Source: CALECP01 sp964389925 (lineage in GTDB: Bacteria; Chloroflexota; Anaerolineae; Promineifilales; Promineifilaceae). Taken from it: DNA of 64,000 bases. Location: the NCBI GenBank assembly GCA_964389925.1, contig CAYMGE010000025.1, positions 1-64,000 on the forward strand. The letters run 5' to 3'. Shown here in pieces: positions 27,172-35,736 of this stretch. Numbering within the stretch: the stretch's first letter is position 1; each line of letters begins with the position of its first letter. A model generated the notes under the pieces. It ran no database searches. It was not told the DNA's origin and saw only the letters and a program-made list of their open reading frames with translations. The translations under genes and the position numbers were made by a program.

Positions 27172-28581
27172 TTAGCGTACCACTTCTTCATAGTAAGAGC
27201 GTTCGGTATTGACATCCCATAGCGTATGCGCTGCACCCAAGATGTTGCGTGCAGCGAGAAGTCCCGTCAACATTGAGTGATCCTGATTGTTATAGCGATG
27301 GAGACCATTTCGGCCGATCGTTTGCAGATTTTCAAAACGCACCAAATAATCACGAATAATCGCAAGGCTTTCTTGATAGGTGCTGTCATAGACAGGATAG
27401 GCTTTAAGCTGACGAATCACGGTACTGTCGATGACATCGGCCGATTTTGCCAAACCCAATGTTTCTATTTCACGGCGTGCCAATTTCTCCAACTCGTCAT
27501 CCGATTTTGACCACAGCGCATCTCCCACATTGGCAAAATACTCCATGCCCAAACTTGTTTTGCTAACGTCAGGAACCATCTCTGCGCTCCAATTCTTAAA
27601 ATTCTGGATGCGGCCGACAGCCACATCACGGCTGTGGATATAAATCCAGTTGTCAGGAAAAAGCTCTACCTGATCGACAATCAACACCACAATTAGAAAG
27701 TCGCGGTAGTTGAGTGCATCAGCAGCGAGCAATACTTTGGCAGGCGGCGGTGGGTCAAGTACTTTCACAAGTTGTGCCAACGGCATCGTTGAAATTAGCT
27801 CATTGACGGGAAAATAACTAGGAGCGCGTGCGCCCTTTTTAAGCAGCGCAACGCTGCTGACTCGCTCGCCATCATGCTTTATTACGGTTGCAGTCGTCTC
27901 TAGCCAAACTTTTCCGCCGTTTTGCTCAATCTTTGCTTGCATCCGTTCCCACATCATGCCCGGCCCCAAACGTGGATAGTGAAACTTTTCGATTAAGGAT
28001 TTGACGTTAGACCGACCAAATATGGCTTGCGTGACGGCCGAGCGTAATGATAACCCCTTGATACGCTGGGCTGCCCAATCAGCGCGAATTTCGGTCGTTG
28101 AGATTCCCCATATCTTTTCCGTATAATGCTTGAAAAATGTTCGATAAAGTCGGTCTCCAAAGCGGTTTGTGACCCACTCCTCAAACGATTCTTCTTGTGG
28201 GTAAGGCTTAAGCTTCCAGCGCAGATAACTCAGCCCGATTCGTGCGCTTTCAAATACCCCTAGGTTTTGCAATGTCTTCACTAAATTGAGCGGATATGGA
28301 TAGAAGTCACCATTGTAAAAGATGCGAGACAGACGTAGACGTTCTAAAAAATCATCCCCCAACACCTCATGCCAAATTTCTTCAACCTCGCTGGTTTTTG
28401 TGTAAAAGCGATGACCGCCAATGTCAAAATGGTATCCTTTGTAGCTCTCCGTTCGCGCAAGGCCGCCCACCCGTGCCTCTTTTTCCGCGACAAGTGTCAT
28501 AACCCCTGTCTTGCCTAGCTCATAAGCAGCTGTCAAGCCAGCCGAGCCGCCCCCAATCACAACCACCCTTTTCTCTCTCAT
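27172..28581 (-). CDS. FAD-dependent oxidoreductase related to UDP-galactopyranose mutase/protoporphyrinogen oxidase
   Basis: Encodes 469 residues with an N-terminal FAD-binding Rossmann motif VVVIGGGSAGLTAAYELGK, then VGGLARTESYKGYHFDIGG near residue 38. The C-terminus has NLQTIGRNGLHRYNNQDHS near 425, a second flavin contact typical of the family, and no membrane span. Related proteins are annotated as UDP-galactopyranose mutase-like or as protoporphyrinogen or phytoene oxidoreductase-like. Sitting between a polyprenyl synthase and a GT2 gene, it may act on a sugar nucleotide or on an isoprenoid. The exact reaction cannot be decided from sequence. Confidence 0.85.
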   Translation of the reverse strand: MREKRVVVIGGGSAGLTAAYELGKTGVMTLVAEKEARVGGLARTESYKGYHFDIGGHRFYTKTSEVEEIWHEVLGDDFLERLRLSRIFYNGDFYPYPLNLVKTLQNLGVFESARIGLSYLRWKLKPYPQEESFEEWVTNRFGDRLYRTFFKHYTEKIWGISTTEIRADWAAQRIKGLSLRSAVTQAIFGRSNVKSLIEKFHYPRLGPGMMWERMQAKIEQNGGKVWLETTATVIKHDGERVSSVALLKKGARAPSYFPVNELISTMPLAQLVKVLDPPPPAKVLLAADALNYRDFLIVVLIVDQVELFPDNWIYIHSRDVAVGRIQNFKNWSAEMVPDVSKTSLGMEYFANVGDALWSKSDDELEKLARREIETLGLAKSADVIDSTVIRQLKAYPVYDSTYQESLAIIRDYLVRFENLQTIGRNGLHRYNNQDHSMLTGLLAARNILGAAHTLWDVNTERSYYEEVVR

Positions 28582-28613
28582 ATTGGATTTTTGTGCTGCT
28601 TCATCGCTACTAA

Positions 28614-29918
28614 TCAGCCTCTATATCGTTCCAAAAACATGCCAATGGCTTTTGTCCCAAAGTGAATGGCTTTGATGGGAACTCGTTCATCGGCCGCATG
28701 AATCGTCGCCGAAAAATTGAATCCTTCAGGCAAATCAAGCGGCAAAAACCCGTAGTTTTGAATCCCCAATTTAGCAAAATGCCGTGCATCCGACACTGCC
28801 GGCAACATGTATGGCACGGGATGACCGACTGGATCGAGTTCACGCAAAATCTCTGCCAACGTCGTAAATTGTGACAGATCGAGCAGGTTCGTATTGGGAA
28901 CACCAGACCCAATCTGGCGAATCTCAACATCTTCTTTCACGAGCTGGCGAACCTCATCTATCATTTGTGCGGGTGTAAAGCCGGGCAACATGCGTCCATC
29001 TAGCTTGAGAACGATCTCGCTCGGTATGACGTTGATTTTTGTGCCACCCTGCACAATTGTTGCGTTGATCGTATGTCGAAACAGCGGATCCAGCGGCCGC
29101 ATTCGCTCGCCAAGCCCATCTAGGACACGTTCAGACAGCAATGGGTTCAGTAATTGTTTGAGCAAAAAGCGCGTTGCTCCTGTCGTCGCCTCGACCATTC
29201 CTTCAACCATCATGCGCGTAACGGGCGTGATGTGAACCGGTAGTCGTTTTTTGTCGATGCGTGTCAGAATGCGTCCCAATCTTGCCATCGCACCATCATG
29301 CAGCGGCATCGCGCCATGCCCCCCCACACCTCGTATGATCATCTCCATCTGGCAGCCCACACGCTCGGTCACCTGAATCGGATACATCTTCGCGCCGCCA
29401 ATTCTAAAGGGGAAGCCACCAAACTCGCCAATGCTGTGCTTGACTCCTGCGAACTGTTCAGAATGTTCTTTCGTTAGATAATCGGCCCCAAAACCACCGC
29501 TGGCTTCTTCGTCAGCTAACAGGCAGAGAATAATGTCGCTCACGGGTATGCTGCCTGCTAACTTCATGTTGATGAGTGCAGCCACCATCATCGCCACGCC
29601 ACTCTTCATATCGAGCGCACCACGTCCCCATACAAATCCATCTGCAATGACACCATCAAATGGCGGGTGCGTCCACGTTTGCCCTTTCGTGGTGACAACA
29701 TCCACGTGGCCTTGTAGCAATAGGGGCGGTGCGCTGCCTAACCCTTTCAAGCGCGTAATGAGATTCGGCCGCTGTGCATCTCTGCCCAGAAGTATCACCT
29801 CAAATCCCGCTCCTTCTAACAGATCACGCAAAAAGTGGATGCAGGCAGCTTCATTACCGGGCGGATTGGTCGTGTCAAAACGAATCAACTTTTGCAGAAG
29901 CTCTAGCGGATCGATCAT
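28614..29918 (-). CDS. M20 family metallopeptidase
   Basis: The 434-residue protein belongs to the ArgE/DapE/carboxypeptidase family with two metal ions. LLLQGHVDVV near 66 supplies the first ligand, GRGALDMKSGVAMMVA near 97 the bridging Asp, LADEEASGGFGADYL near 132 the catalytic Glu pair and SATIHAADERVP near 405 the last His. The dimerisation domain spans about 180-300 with GVGGHGAMPLH. It probably releases an amino acid or deacylates a small substrate. It is located between the polyprenyl synthase gene (4 bp gap) and the FAD oxidoreductase gene, so it is likely in the same operon, although its link to isoprenoids is unclear. Confidence 0.9.
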   Translation of the reverse strand: MIDPLELLQKLIRFDTTNPPGNEAACIHFLRDLLEGAGFEVILLGRDAQRPNLITRLKGLGSAPPLLLQGHVDVVTTKGQTWTHPPFDGVIADGFVWGRGALDMKSGVAMMVAALINMKLAGSIPVSDIILCLLADEEASGGFGADYLTKEHSEQFAGVKHSIGEFGGFPFRIGGAKMYPIQVTERVGCQMEMIIRGVGGHGAMPLHDGAMARLGRILTRIDKKRLPVHITPVTRMMVEGMVEATTGATRFLLKQLLNPLLSERVLDGLGERMRPLDPLFRHTINATIVQGGTKINVIPSEIVLKLDGRMLPGFTPAQMIDEVRQLVKEDVEIRQIGSGVPNTNLLDLSQFTTLAEILRELDPVGHPVPYMLPAVSDARHFAKLGIQNYGFLPLDLPEGFNFSATIHAADERVPIKAIHFGTKAIGMFLERYRG

Positions 29919-29922
29919 AAAT

Positions 29923-30945
29923 TTAGGAGTCCCGACCTAGTAACATAGTGGTTAACTGGTCTAGCGCAATGGCGGCTTCTCCTTGTGGCGATGCAGCCTG
30001 TAAATGTCCTATAGCCTCACTTGAATAGCGGCTGGCGGCCGCTTCTGCAAATCCTCGTGCGCCCGACACATCGAGGTGATGGACGGCATCTGTCACAAAG
30101 TTTGCGATGGTTGCGTCCTGTTGAAAGTGCTTTTGCAAATCATGGCTGTGTGCGAGGCCGTAGAGAATCGGCAGCGTCTTCTTTTTTGTCAGGATGTCGG
30201 ATTCGGCCGATTTCCCAATCACGCCCTCGTCTCCCCAAACGCCCAAAATATCATCGATTACTTGAAACGCTAATCCCAACTCTCGCCCATAACGCGCATA
30301 ATGCTCGACCGTCGCCGCATCTGCCCCGCCGATCAACGCGCCTAGCTCACAGGCTAAACCAATCAAGACAGCCGTCTTGCCGTGAATCATCGACAGATAA
30401 TCATCTGTCGTCACATTTTCCTGCGTCTCGAACTGCATGTCGGCACATTGCCCTTGCGTCAAGGCAAGACACGTTTCACTCAGTCGTCGCACCGCCGTCA
30501 CGACGACATCGGCCGACACCCCTCGCTCAAATAGCCGCGTCATTGCCAGTTGCGCCGTCGCATACATCGCGTCGCCCACGTTGATCGCCTGCGCCTCTCC
30601 CCATACTTTCCAGACAGTCGCACGACCACGCCGCGTTGGGCTGCCATCTTCAATGTCATCATGTACGAGCGAAAAGTTGTGCAGAATCTCGATGGAGGCC
30701 GCGGCGGGCAGGGCTTTGTGCCAGTCGCCACCAGAAGCCTCGCACGTGAGCAGGGTGAGAATCGGCCGAATTTGCTTACCTGCATAAACAATATGAGGCG
30801 CAAAGGTCTCATCCACCCAACCCATCTGATATTGCATCATGCCATAAAATAAGTCTGGCCTTTCTGAGCTGTCTGCGTGCAGTAACTGACGCATTTCTGC
30901 CTGTAACGCCGCTCGGTACTGTGCCATTTTCTCTTTCAAAATCAT
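29923..30945 (-). CDS. Polyprenyl (isoprenyl) diphosphate synthase
   Basis: Builds linear isoprenyl diphosphates by head-to-tail condensation of isopentenyl diphosphate. The first aspartate-rich motif HDDIEDGSPTRRG lies near residue 91 and the second, QVIDDILGVWGD, near 220, with KKTLPILYGLAHS near 245. Two residues of the chain-length region cannot be interpreted with certainty. The ATG at 30945 is chosen with GGGG six nt upstream; ATGs at 30957 and 30927 are alternatives. A reading frame extending to 31008 would run through an intrinsic terminator and is rejected. The neighbouring GT2 and FAD genes suggest membrane lipid or carrier synthesis. Confidence 0.88.
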   Translation of the reverse strand: MILKEKMAQYRAALQAEMRQLLHADSSERPDLFYGMMQYQMGWVDETFAPHIVYAGKQIRPILTLLTCEASGGDWHKALPAAASIEILHNFSLVHDDIEDGSPTRRGRATVWKVWGEAQAINVGDAMYATAQLAMTRLFERGVSADVVVTAVRRLSETCLALTQGQCADMQFETQENVTTDDYLSMIHGKTAVLIGLACELGALIGGADAATVEHYARYGRELGLAFQVIDDILGVWGDEGVIGKSAESDILTKKKTLPILYGLAHSHDLQKHFQQDATIANFVTDAVHHLDVSGARGFAEAAASRYSSEAIGHLQAASPQGEAAIALDQLTTMLLGRDS

Positions 30946-30978
30946 TTCAAGCCCCATCTTGACAAGTTGTTGTGCAAC

Positions 30979-31004
30979 AAAAAAGGACGACCACAAGGCC
31001 GCCC
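30979..31004 (-). terminator. Intrinsic terminator after the membrane-protein gene
   Basis: On the minus strand GGGCGGCC (31004-30997) pairs with GGTCGTCC (30992-30985) through 8 pairs including two G-U, with loop TTGT, followed by six T. It ends the gene at 31034-31780. The polyprenyl synthase start lies only about 30 bp further on, leaving little room for a separate promoter, so readthrough is likely. Confidence 0.7.
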
Positions 31005-31033
31005 ACAAATCATTTTACACCAGAATGGCAACA

Positions 31034-31780
31034 TTAGCCTGTTTGAGCGCGAACCCAGAACATGACCGCCATGCCTAATCCCACAACGACAGCCCCTGTC
31101 ACGACGATGAAAACCATGTCCCAAGGGACTGCACCTTCTTTGCTGGTGCTAACAATGGTTGATGCGCGGCTGCGTGGCCAAATCAAAATATAGCCTAGTG
31201 CAATACCAACGAGGGCAAAGACGACGCTAAACATCAACTGACTATTTCCGTTGGCAAAATTGTCACTCCATGCCGCACCAATATAAGCGAATAGTAGTCC
31301 AACTGTTAGTATACTGCTTATCCAAATCCAGCGCGTGCGTTCGTGATCTGGAATTGGATCAGGCGGTGCAGTTGTTTTGTACTCTTTGATCGTTGCACGC
31401 GCTTTTTTGTCCATGTCGGAAACTTTGGCTTGAAACTCAGTGTCGCCCTTCGTATTCGCAACTGTGCTGCTCAATAAGCGGAAGACGATCAACAGCCCAA
31501 TTCCCATAGCTGGCACAAGCACCAAAACAGGCACGGCAACAATGAGCAGAGCCATGTATTCATTGATCGTTTGACCACCCAAGACAGGAATACCACTGTC
31601 AAACGTAATCGTCTTATCGCTTGGTTCGATGTCAGGGGCACTCAGCGTGATGCCACTGCCACCCCCAGAGCTACCAAATATACCTTCGCGCATTGTTGGC
31701 CAGAGCGCGGAAATAACGCCGCTAAATAGGATCAGCCCGATGATGACGAGCCATGTTACTGTGCTTTTGTTGAGTTTCAA
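31034..31780 (-). CDS. Hypothetical membrane protein with four spans
   Basis: The predicted start is a TTG at 31780 with GGAG 8 nt upstream; a longer frame from a TTG at 31804 is possible. The protein has about 248 residues. A first span (WLVIIGLILFSGVISALW, near 10-27) precedes a Gly/Ser-rich loop; a second follows near 83-105 (LIVAVPVLVLVPAMGIGLL), two more near 155-200, and a last near 223-243. A cytosolic loop (about 110-145) carries KARATIKEYKTTAPPDP. It ends at the terminator at 30979-31004, so it is a separate or leading unit before the polyprenyl synthase group. No known family was recognised. Confidence 0.7.
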   Translation of the reverse strand: MKLNKSTVTWLVIIGLILFSGVISALWPTMREGIFGSSGGGSGITLSAPDIEPSDKTITFDSGIPVLGGQTINEYMALLIVAVPVLVLVPAMGIGLLIVFRLLSSTVANTKGDTEFQAKVSDMDKKARATIKEYKTTAPPDPIPDHERTRWIWISSILTVGLLFAYIGAAWSDNFANGNSQLMFSVVFALVGIALGYILIWPRSRASTIVSTSKEGAVPWDMVFIVVTGAVVVGLGMAVMFWVRAQTG

Positions 31781-32062
31781 ATCGTTTCTCCAGACAAATG
31801 ACAAACTTTCGTGAATTTTAGCACAATCAAAATTGGCAGCAAAAATGAATTTGTTAGGAGTTACGTCGGTATCTGATTAGCTCCCCAAAAAACAGGGGAA
31901 AGAAGGTTAAGAGGTGGGTGACCGCGAGCGCGAATGATGTCAGCGAGAGCAGGTAGGGCATGGGCGTGAGAGACGCGGTCAAAACTGTCCTTGTGACCGA
32001 AAATCGCATATCTGGCATCGCTGGTACAGTTTTGAATTTCATGTGTGTCTCCAACTGTCATT

Positions 32063-32944
32063 TCATCCTAACGTAGACTTTCTACGCGGCTGTTGTTCTT
32101 TCGGAGCTTGACTGTAATCACCAAAGGGGCCATCGCGTTGGATGACGGCAGCTTTAACCCCCTCCTCCTGCGCCAAGCGCACAAATCCGCGTCCTTCTGG
32201 TGTGTTTCGCATTGCGCCATCGAGGATGGGGCCGAGCGTTTGCGTGCTTTGCAAGCCCATGTTGTCATACGCCTGATTGACGATCAGCTTCATCGAAACG
32301 AGTTGCGTGAGTGGAATTTGCGTCAGCTTTTCGGCCAGTTCTTGCACCTTTTGGTCTAGCTCTTCTAATGGGTAGGAGAAGTTAATCAGTTCGATATCGG
32401 CCGCCTCCCTCCCACTAATCCACTCTCCCGTCAGCGCATAGTACTTCGCCTTCGCCAGCCCCAAACGATAGACCCACATCCCCGTCAGATGACAGCCCCA
32501 CACCCGCGAATACGGCGTGCCAAACCGCGCATCATCGGCCGCGATCACCAAGTCGGCGCACAACGCTAGTTCAGAGCCACCGCCGACGCAGTAGCCATGC
32601 ACTTTGGCGATGACGGGCTTCAACCCGCGCCACATCCCCATAAATTTTGGCACGTAGCTGGTGTACGCATTGGTCACAAAATGGTGATCGATACCGGGGT
32701 CGTAGCCATCCTCCATGATGTCTTCGTAATGTTCGAGACCGCCCGAAAAGTCGAAGCCCGCGCAAAAGCTGTCTCCCGCCCCTTCCAGAATGATGACCTT
32801 GACGCGCTTATCGTGGTTCGCATCGCGCAGCGCATCGTCTAGCTCTTGAATCATCTCCATACGGAGGGTGTTGAACTTTTTCGGCCGATTCAACGTAATC
32901 GTCGCAATCCCATCTTGCTTGTTGTACTTAATCATTTCAAACAT
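32063..32944 (-). CDS. Enoyl-CoA hydratase/isomerase family protein (crotonase 1)
   Basis: A 293-residue crotonase-fold enzyme of CoA-ester metabolism. LEGAGDSFCAGFDFSGG near residue 54 forms the oxyanion hole, and HGYCVGGGSELALCADLVIA near 117 is the second signature. The ATG at 32944 (MFEMIKYNKQ) is preferred; a longer frame back to 33055 would read a purine-rich hairpin as a lysine-rich leader. The C-terminus is longer than in simple enoyl-CoA hydratases. It lies 74 bp downstream of the TetR gene and is probably co-transcribed with it. Substrate is unknown; ring-degrading or beta-oxidation-like steps are possible. Confidence 0.88.
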   Translation of the reverse strand: MFEMIKYNKQDGIATITLNRPKKFNTLRMEMIQELDDALRDANHDKRVKVIILEGAGDSFCAGFDFSGGLEHYEDIMEDGYDPGIDHHFVTNAYTSYVPKFMGMWRGLKPVIAKVHGYCVGGGSELALCADLVIAADDARFGTPYSRVWGCHLTGMWVYRLGLAKAKYYALTGEWISGREAADIELINFSYPLEELDQKVQELAEKLTQIPLTQLVSMKLIVNQAYDNMGLQSTQTLGPILDGAMRNTPEGRGFVRLAQEEGVKAAVIQRDGPFGDYSQAPKEQQPRRKSTLG

Positions 32945-32958
32945 CGTTTTCTCTGTGT

Positions 32959-33012
32959 AGAAAGAAGAAAGAGAAAGAAGAGTGCCTTCCTCTTTTTCTT
33001 TCTTCTTTCTCT
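32959..33012. repeat. Polypurine/polypyrimidine inverted repeat between TetR and crotonase genes
   Basis: A purine-only arm (32959-32982, AGAAAGAAGAAAG start) faces a pyrimidine-only arm (about 32988-33012) around GTGCCTT. The arms pair almost throughout with a small bulge, so the strand can form a long hairpin or a triplex. It overlaps no gene when the start at 32944 is used. Confidence 0.6.
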
Positions 33013-33018
33013 TTTTTC

Positions 33019-33600
33019 TTACTCTTTCGCCACGCCACCCACAAAAATCTCCCAAATCTGGTCGAAGACAACATCAACAGGCCCTTGCGCCGCGTCATAC
33101 CAGCGTGCAATGCTGTTGAGCGCACTGTAAAGCATTTTGACAGCGACGGTGACGCTGACCTCGCGCACAAGCCCATGCTCGATGGCGGCTTGCAGCAGTT
33201 GACGAGCCGGTTCTTCGTGTTCGCGCATCAGATTGGCGGCGCGTTCCGTCTTGGCAAAGGTGTCGATATTGGCGGCGATGAGTTGTCCAGCGGGGGTCGC
33301 AATCCCCGTTTCGACATGCACTTTGGCACGCACGCGCAACTGCTCCAGCGGAGTTGCAACGGGGTCAGTTTGCTGCTGTGCGCGATCCTCAATTTCGACC
33401 AGCACCGCCGCCAACACATCGATGAGCAGTTGCTCTTTGCTGTCAACGTAGTAGTAGAGACTCGCTTTTGACAGCCCCACCTTTGCGCCGATCTGCTCTA
33501 GGGACGCGGCGTGAATGCCCGTCTCCGCAAAGACAACGGTGGCGGCTTCGATAATAGATTGGCGACGCAATTGGCGGCGCACGGCTTGTCGGTCACTCAT
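33019..33600 (-). CDS. TetR/AcrR family transcriptional regulator
   Basis: The 193-residue regulator starts with a TetR DNA-binding domain: RRQSIIEAATVVFAETGIHAASLEQIGAKVGLSKASLYYYV pattern (helix-turn-helix segments IGAKVGLSKASLYYYVDSK near 37-55). The C-terminal ligand domain is TetR_C-like. It sits between two crotonase genes, one downstream in its own direction and one divergent. The divergent promoter at 33612-33684 contains a perfect palindrome that is probably its operator, so it should repress both directions including itself. A likely inducer is an acyl-CoA or related compound, inferred from the neighbours. Confidence 0.9.
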   Translation of the reverse strand: MSDRQAVRRQLRRQSIIEAATVVFAETGIHAASLEQIGAKVGLSKASLYYYVDSKEQLLIDVLAAVLVEIEDRAQQQTDPVATPLEQLRVRAKVHVETGIATPAGQLIAANIDTFAKTERAANLMREHEEPARQLLQAAIEHGLVREVSVTVAVKMLYSALNSIARWYDAAQGPVDVVFDQIWEIFVGGVAKE

Positions 33601-33611
33601 CTATGGCTCCA

Positions 33612-33640
33612 TTGACAGATCATTTTTCCTCAAGTATTAT
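33612..33640 (+). promoter_or_regulatory. Promoter of the rightward crotonase gene
   Basis: TTGACA at 33612-33617 and TATTAT at 33635-33640 are spaced by 17 nt. The -10 box is the left end of the TetR-type palindrome, so binding of a dimer would block it. The expected start of transcription is near 33647, about 60 bp before the ATG at 33709. Confidence 0.7.
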
Positions 33641-33661
33641 TCGACTGTTAGTCGAATAATA
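33635..33661. promoter_or_regulatory. TetR-type operator palindrome
   Basis: Twelve-bp arms, TATTATTCGACT and its exact complement, flank a 3-nt spacer GTT. It lies between the divergent TetR and crotonase 2 genes and its outer ends form both -10 boxes, as expected for an autoregulated TetR repressor. The flanking -35 boxes are placed symmetrically outside it. Confidence 0.8.
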
Positions 33662-33684
33662 AAACGATAGGCAAGTTTTGTCAA
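33656..33684 (-). promoter_or_regulatory. Promoter of the TetR-crotonase 1 operon
   Basis: On the minus strand TTGACA (33684-33679) and TATTAT (33661-33656) are spaced by 17 nt. The -10 box is the right end of the palindrome at 33635-33661. Expected transcription start is near 33649, so the two promoters face each other and cannot easily be occupied together. Confidence 0.7.
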
Positions 33685-33708
33685 TCGTTGATGTGTAAGA
33701 GGTCAAAC

Positions 33709-34518
33709 ATGAGCATCACAATCGAGAAGTCAGGCTACGTGTGGACGATGATCCACGACCGCTATGAGGAAGCACGCAACGCGATGGATCCCGCATCGGC
33801 GCAAGCACTTTATGAGGCATTCTTGGAATTTGAGCGGGACAGAGAAGCGCGAGTCGCGGTCTTGTGGGGGAAGGGAGGCGCGTTCTGTGCGGGTTGGGAT
33901 TTGAAGTATGGCTCCTCGCTTGCCGATAGCGAAAAACAGGCGGCGTTTGCGGATGAGTTAGCCTTCCCGATTGGCGCAAATTTAGCTCCACGTGGGCCGC
34001 TGGGGCCGACGCGCTTGGAGTTGTCAAAGCCCGTGATCGCGGCGGTCGAAGGGCCAGCCGTGGCGGGTGGCATGGAGCTGGCGATGTGGTGCGACATCCG
34101 CGTGATGGCAGAGACGGCGTACATGGGCGTTTATTGTCGCCGCTGGGGCGTGCCGCTGTTGGACGGCGGCACGTTGCGGCTGCCGCGTCTCGTTGGGCAG
34201 GGCAAGGCGATGGAGATCGCGCTGACGGGTCGCAAGGTTCCTGCGGAGGAGTGTTATCAGATTGGGTTGTGTGAGAAGGTTGTGGGGGAAGGGGCAGCGC
34301 GGACGGCGGCCGAATCCATAGCACACGAAATCGCCCGTTTCCCACAAGGAGCCGTCATCGCAGACCGCCGCTCCATCATCGAAACGTATGGCAAACCTGT
34401 GCGCGAAGCACTCCGCATCGAATGGAACAACGGCGCACCGTGTCTGGCAGAAGCGGTGGCGGGTGCAACGCGCTTCAAAGACGGGTTGGGTCGGCATGGT
34501 GATTTTGAAAAGATATGA
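33709..34518 (+). CDS. Enoyl-CoA hydratase/isomerase family protein (crotonase 2)
   Basis: A 269-residue crotonase. KGGAFCAGWDLKYG near residue 56 supplies the oxyanion-hole backbone and VAGGMELAMWCDIRVMAE near 117 the second motif; the usual catalytic glutamates are not both at standard positions, so hydratase versus another activity is open. Start ATG 33709 has GAGG about 8 nt upstream. It is driven from the TetR-controlled promoter and followed 9 bp later by a SnoaL-like gene, probably as one transcript. Similar pairs act on unusual acyl-CoA or aromatic compounds, but that is inference. Confidence 0.88.
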   Translation: MSITIEKSGYVWTMIHDRYEEARNAMDPASAQALYEAFLEFERDREARVAVLWGKGGAFCAGWDLKYGSSLADSEKQAAFADELAFPIGANLAPRGPLGPTRLELSKPVIAAVEGPAVAGGMELAMWCDIRVMAETAYMGVYCRRWGVPLLDGGTLRLPRLVGQGKAMEIALTGRKVPAEECYQIGLCEKVVGEGAARTAAESIAHEIARFPQGAVIADRRSIIETYGKPVREALRIEWNNGAPCLAEAVAGATRFKDGLGRHGDFEKI

Positions 34519-34527
34519 GGTGACAAC

Positions 34528-35556
34528 ATGAGCGATATTCATCAGGCAAACAAGGCGTTAATCGGCCGATTCCGCGCCGCTCTCTACGACTGTGATGCGC
34601 GTGCGCTGCCAGAGCAGTTGAGAGCGCTATTTTCGGCCGATGCCACCATTCGACTCGCCTACCCATTTGAGACACTCGACGGCCCCGATGCCCTGTTCGA
34701 GCAAGCATATCAACCACTCCTAACCGCCATTCCCGACCTTGAGCGGCGCGACTTTATCGTGATGGCGGGGTCATCTGATGGGGATAACTGGGTCGGTTGC
34801 GGCGGGAACTATCTCGGTGTGTTCGAGCAGCCGTGGCTTGACATCCCACCCACGCGCCACGCGGTTTTTATGCGCTATCACGAATTTTTCCGCATTGAAG
34901 CGAACAAAATTGTCGAAATGCAGGCGTTGTGGGACATTCCGCAGGTGATGATGCAGGCCAACGCATGGCCGATGACCCCCGCATTGGGTGTCGAGTGGCT
35001 TGTGCCGGGTCCCGCATCGAATGACGGGATTATCACCGCGCCCTACGACATGGCATCGGCCGAACGCAGCAAAAAGCTGGTGGTCGATATGCTGCTCGAT
35101 ATGGTCAAATACCCACTGCAAGGGGATGCCGACGTGATGCAGTTAGAGCGGTATTGGCATCCCAAAATGATGTGGTATGGGCCAGCGGGGATTGGCTCCA
35201 TGCGACGCATTGAGGGGTTTCGCATGTGGCATCAGACCCCGTTTCTGAACGCAATGCCAGACCGCAAAGGGTCGATCACGGGGAAGGCGATTTTCTTTGG
35301 CGATCACGATTATGTCGGCACGACGGGCTGGCCGAATATGCAGGTGACAGTCAGCGGCGACGGCTGGTTGGGAATCGCCCCCGCCAACCAAAAAGTGACG
35401 ATGCGTAGCCTCGACTTTTGGCGATGTGAAAACGGGCTGATTCGTGAAAATTGGGTGCTGGTTGATCTGCTGTCGGTCTATGATCAGCTTGGGGTAGACG
35501 TGTTGGCGAGAATGCGCGAATTCACCTATGCACGCCAGCCTCGAACGCGCATTTGA
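34528..35556 (+). CDS. Duplicated SnoaL/NTF2-like protein
   Basis: The 342-residue protein contains two NTF2-like (SnoaL) folds, about 10-150 and 185-325. Each begins with a helix and has a curved sheet, with YHEFFRIEANKIVEMQALWD in the first and FWRCENGLIRENWVLVDLL in the second. SnoaL-like proteins include polyketide cyclases and small-molecule binding or hydrolase enzymes. GAGGTGA lies before the ATG. It follows crotonase 2 in the same direction with a 9-bp gap, so it probably acts on the product of that pathway. No catalytic residues were assigned. Confidence 0.8.
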   Translation: MSDIHQANKALIGRFRAALYDCDARALPEQLRALFSADATIRLAYPFETLDGPDALFEQAYQPLLTAIPDLERRDFIVMAGSSDGDNWVGCGGNYLGVFEQPWLDIPPTRHAVFMRYHEFFRIEANKIVEMQALWDIPQVMMQANAWPMTPALGVEWLVPGPASNDGIITAPYDMASAERSKKLVVDMLLDMVKYPLQGDADVMQLERYWHPKMMWYGPAGIGSMRRIEGFRMWHQTPFLNAMPDRKGSITGKAIFFGDHDYVGTTGWPNMQVTVSGDGWLGIAPANQKVTMRSLDFWRCENGLIRENWVLVDLLSVYDQLGVDVLARMREFTYARQPRTRI

Positions 35557-35736
35557 CCATGCAACAAATGGCGTGCAATGATAAGCTATTCTCATCTTGG
35601 CTTTTGCAAAAACCCAACACCCATAGCCCCAAGAACAGACTTTATCTCGCTTTCAGAGAGCTTGGTCGGGTTATTCGCACCATTTTTCTTTTGGAATACG
35701 TTTCTGATGCGAGTTGAGAAAGGATGCGGAAATACA

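Noticed and set aside
31805..32062. Possible remnant of a DUF1989-like gene on the minus strand (SDARYAIFGHKDSF, PPLNLLSPVF).
   Set aside because: The resemblance is short and weak and there is no start or conserved core; it may be chance.
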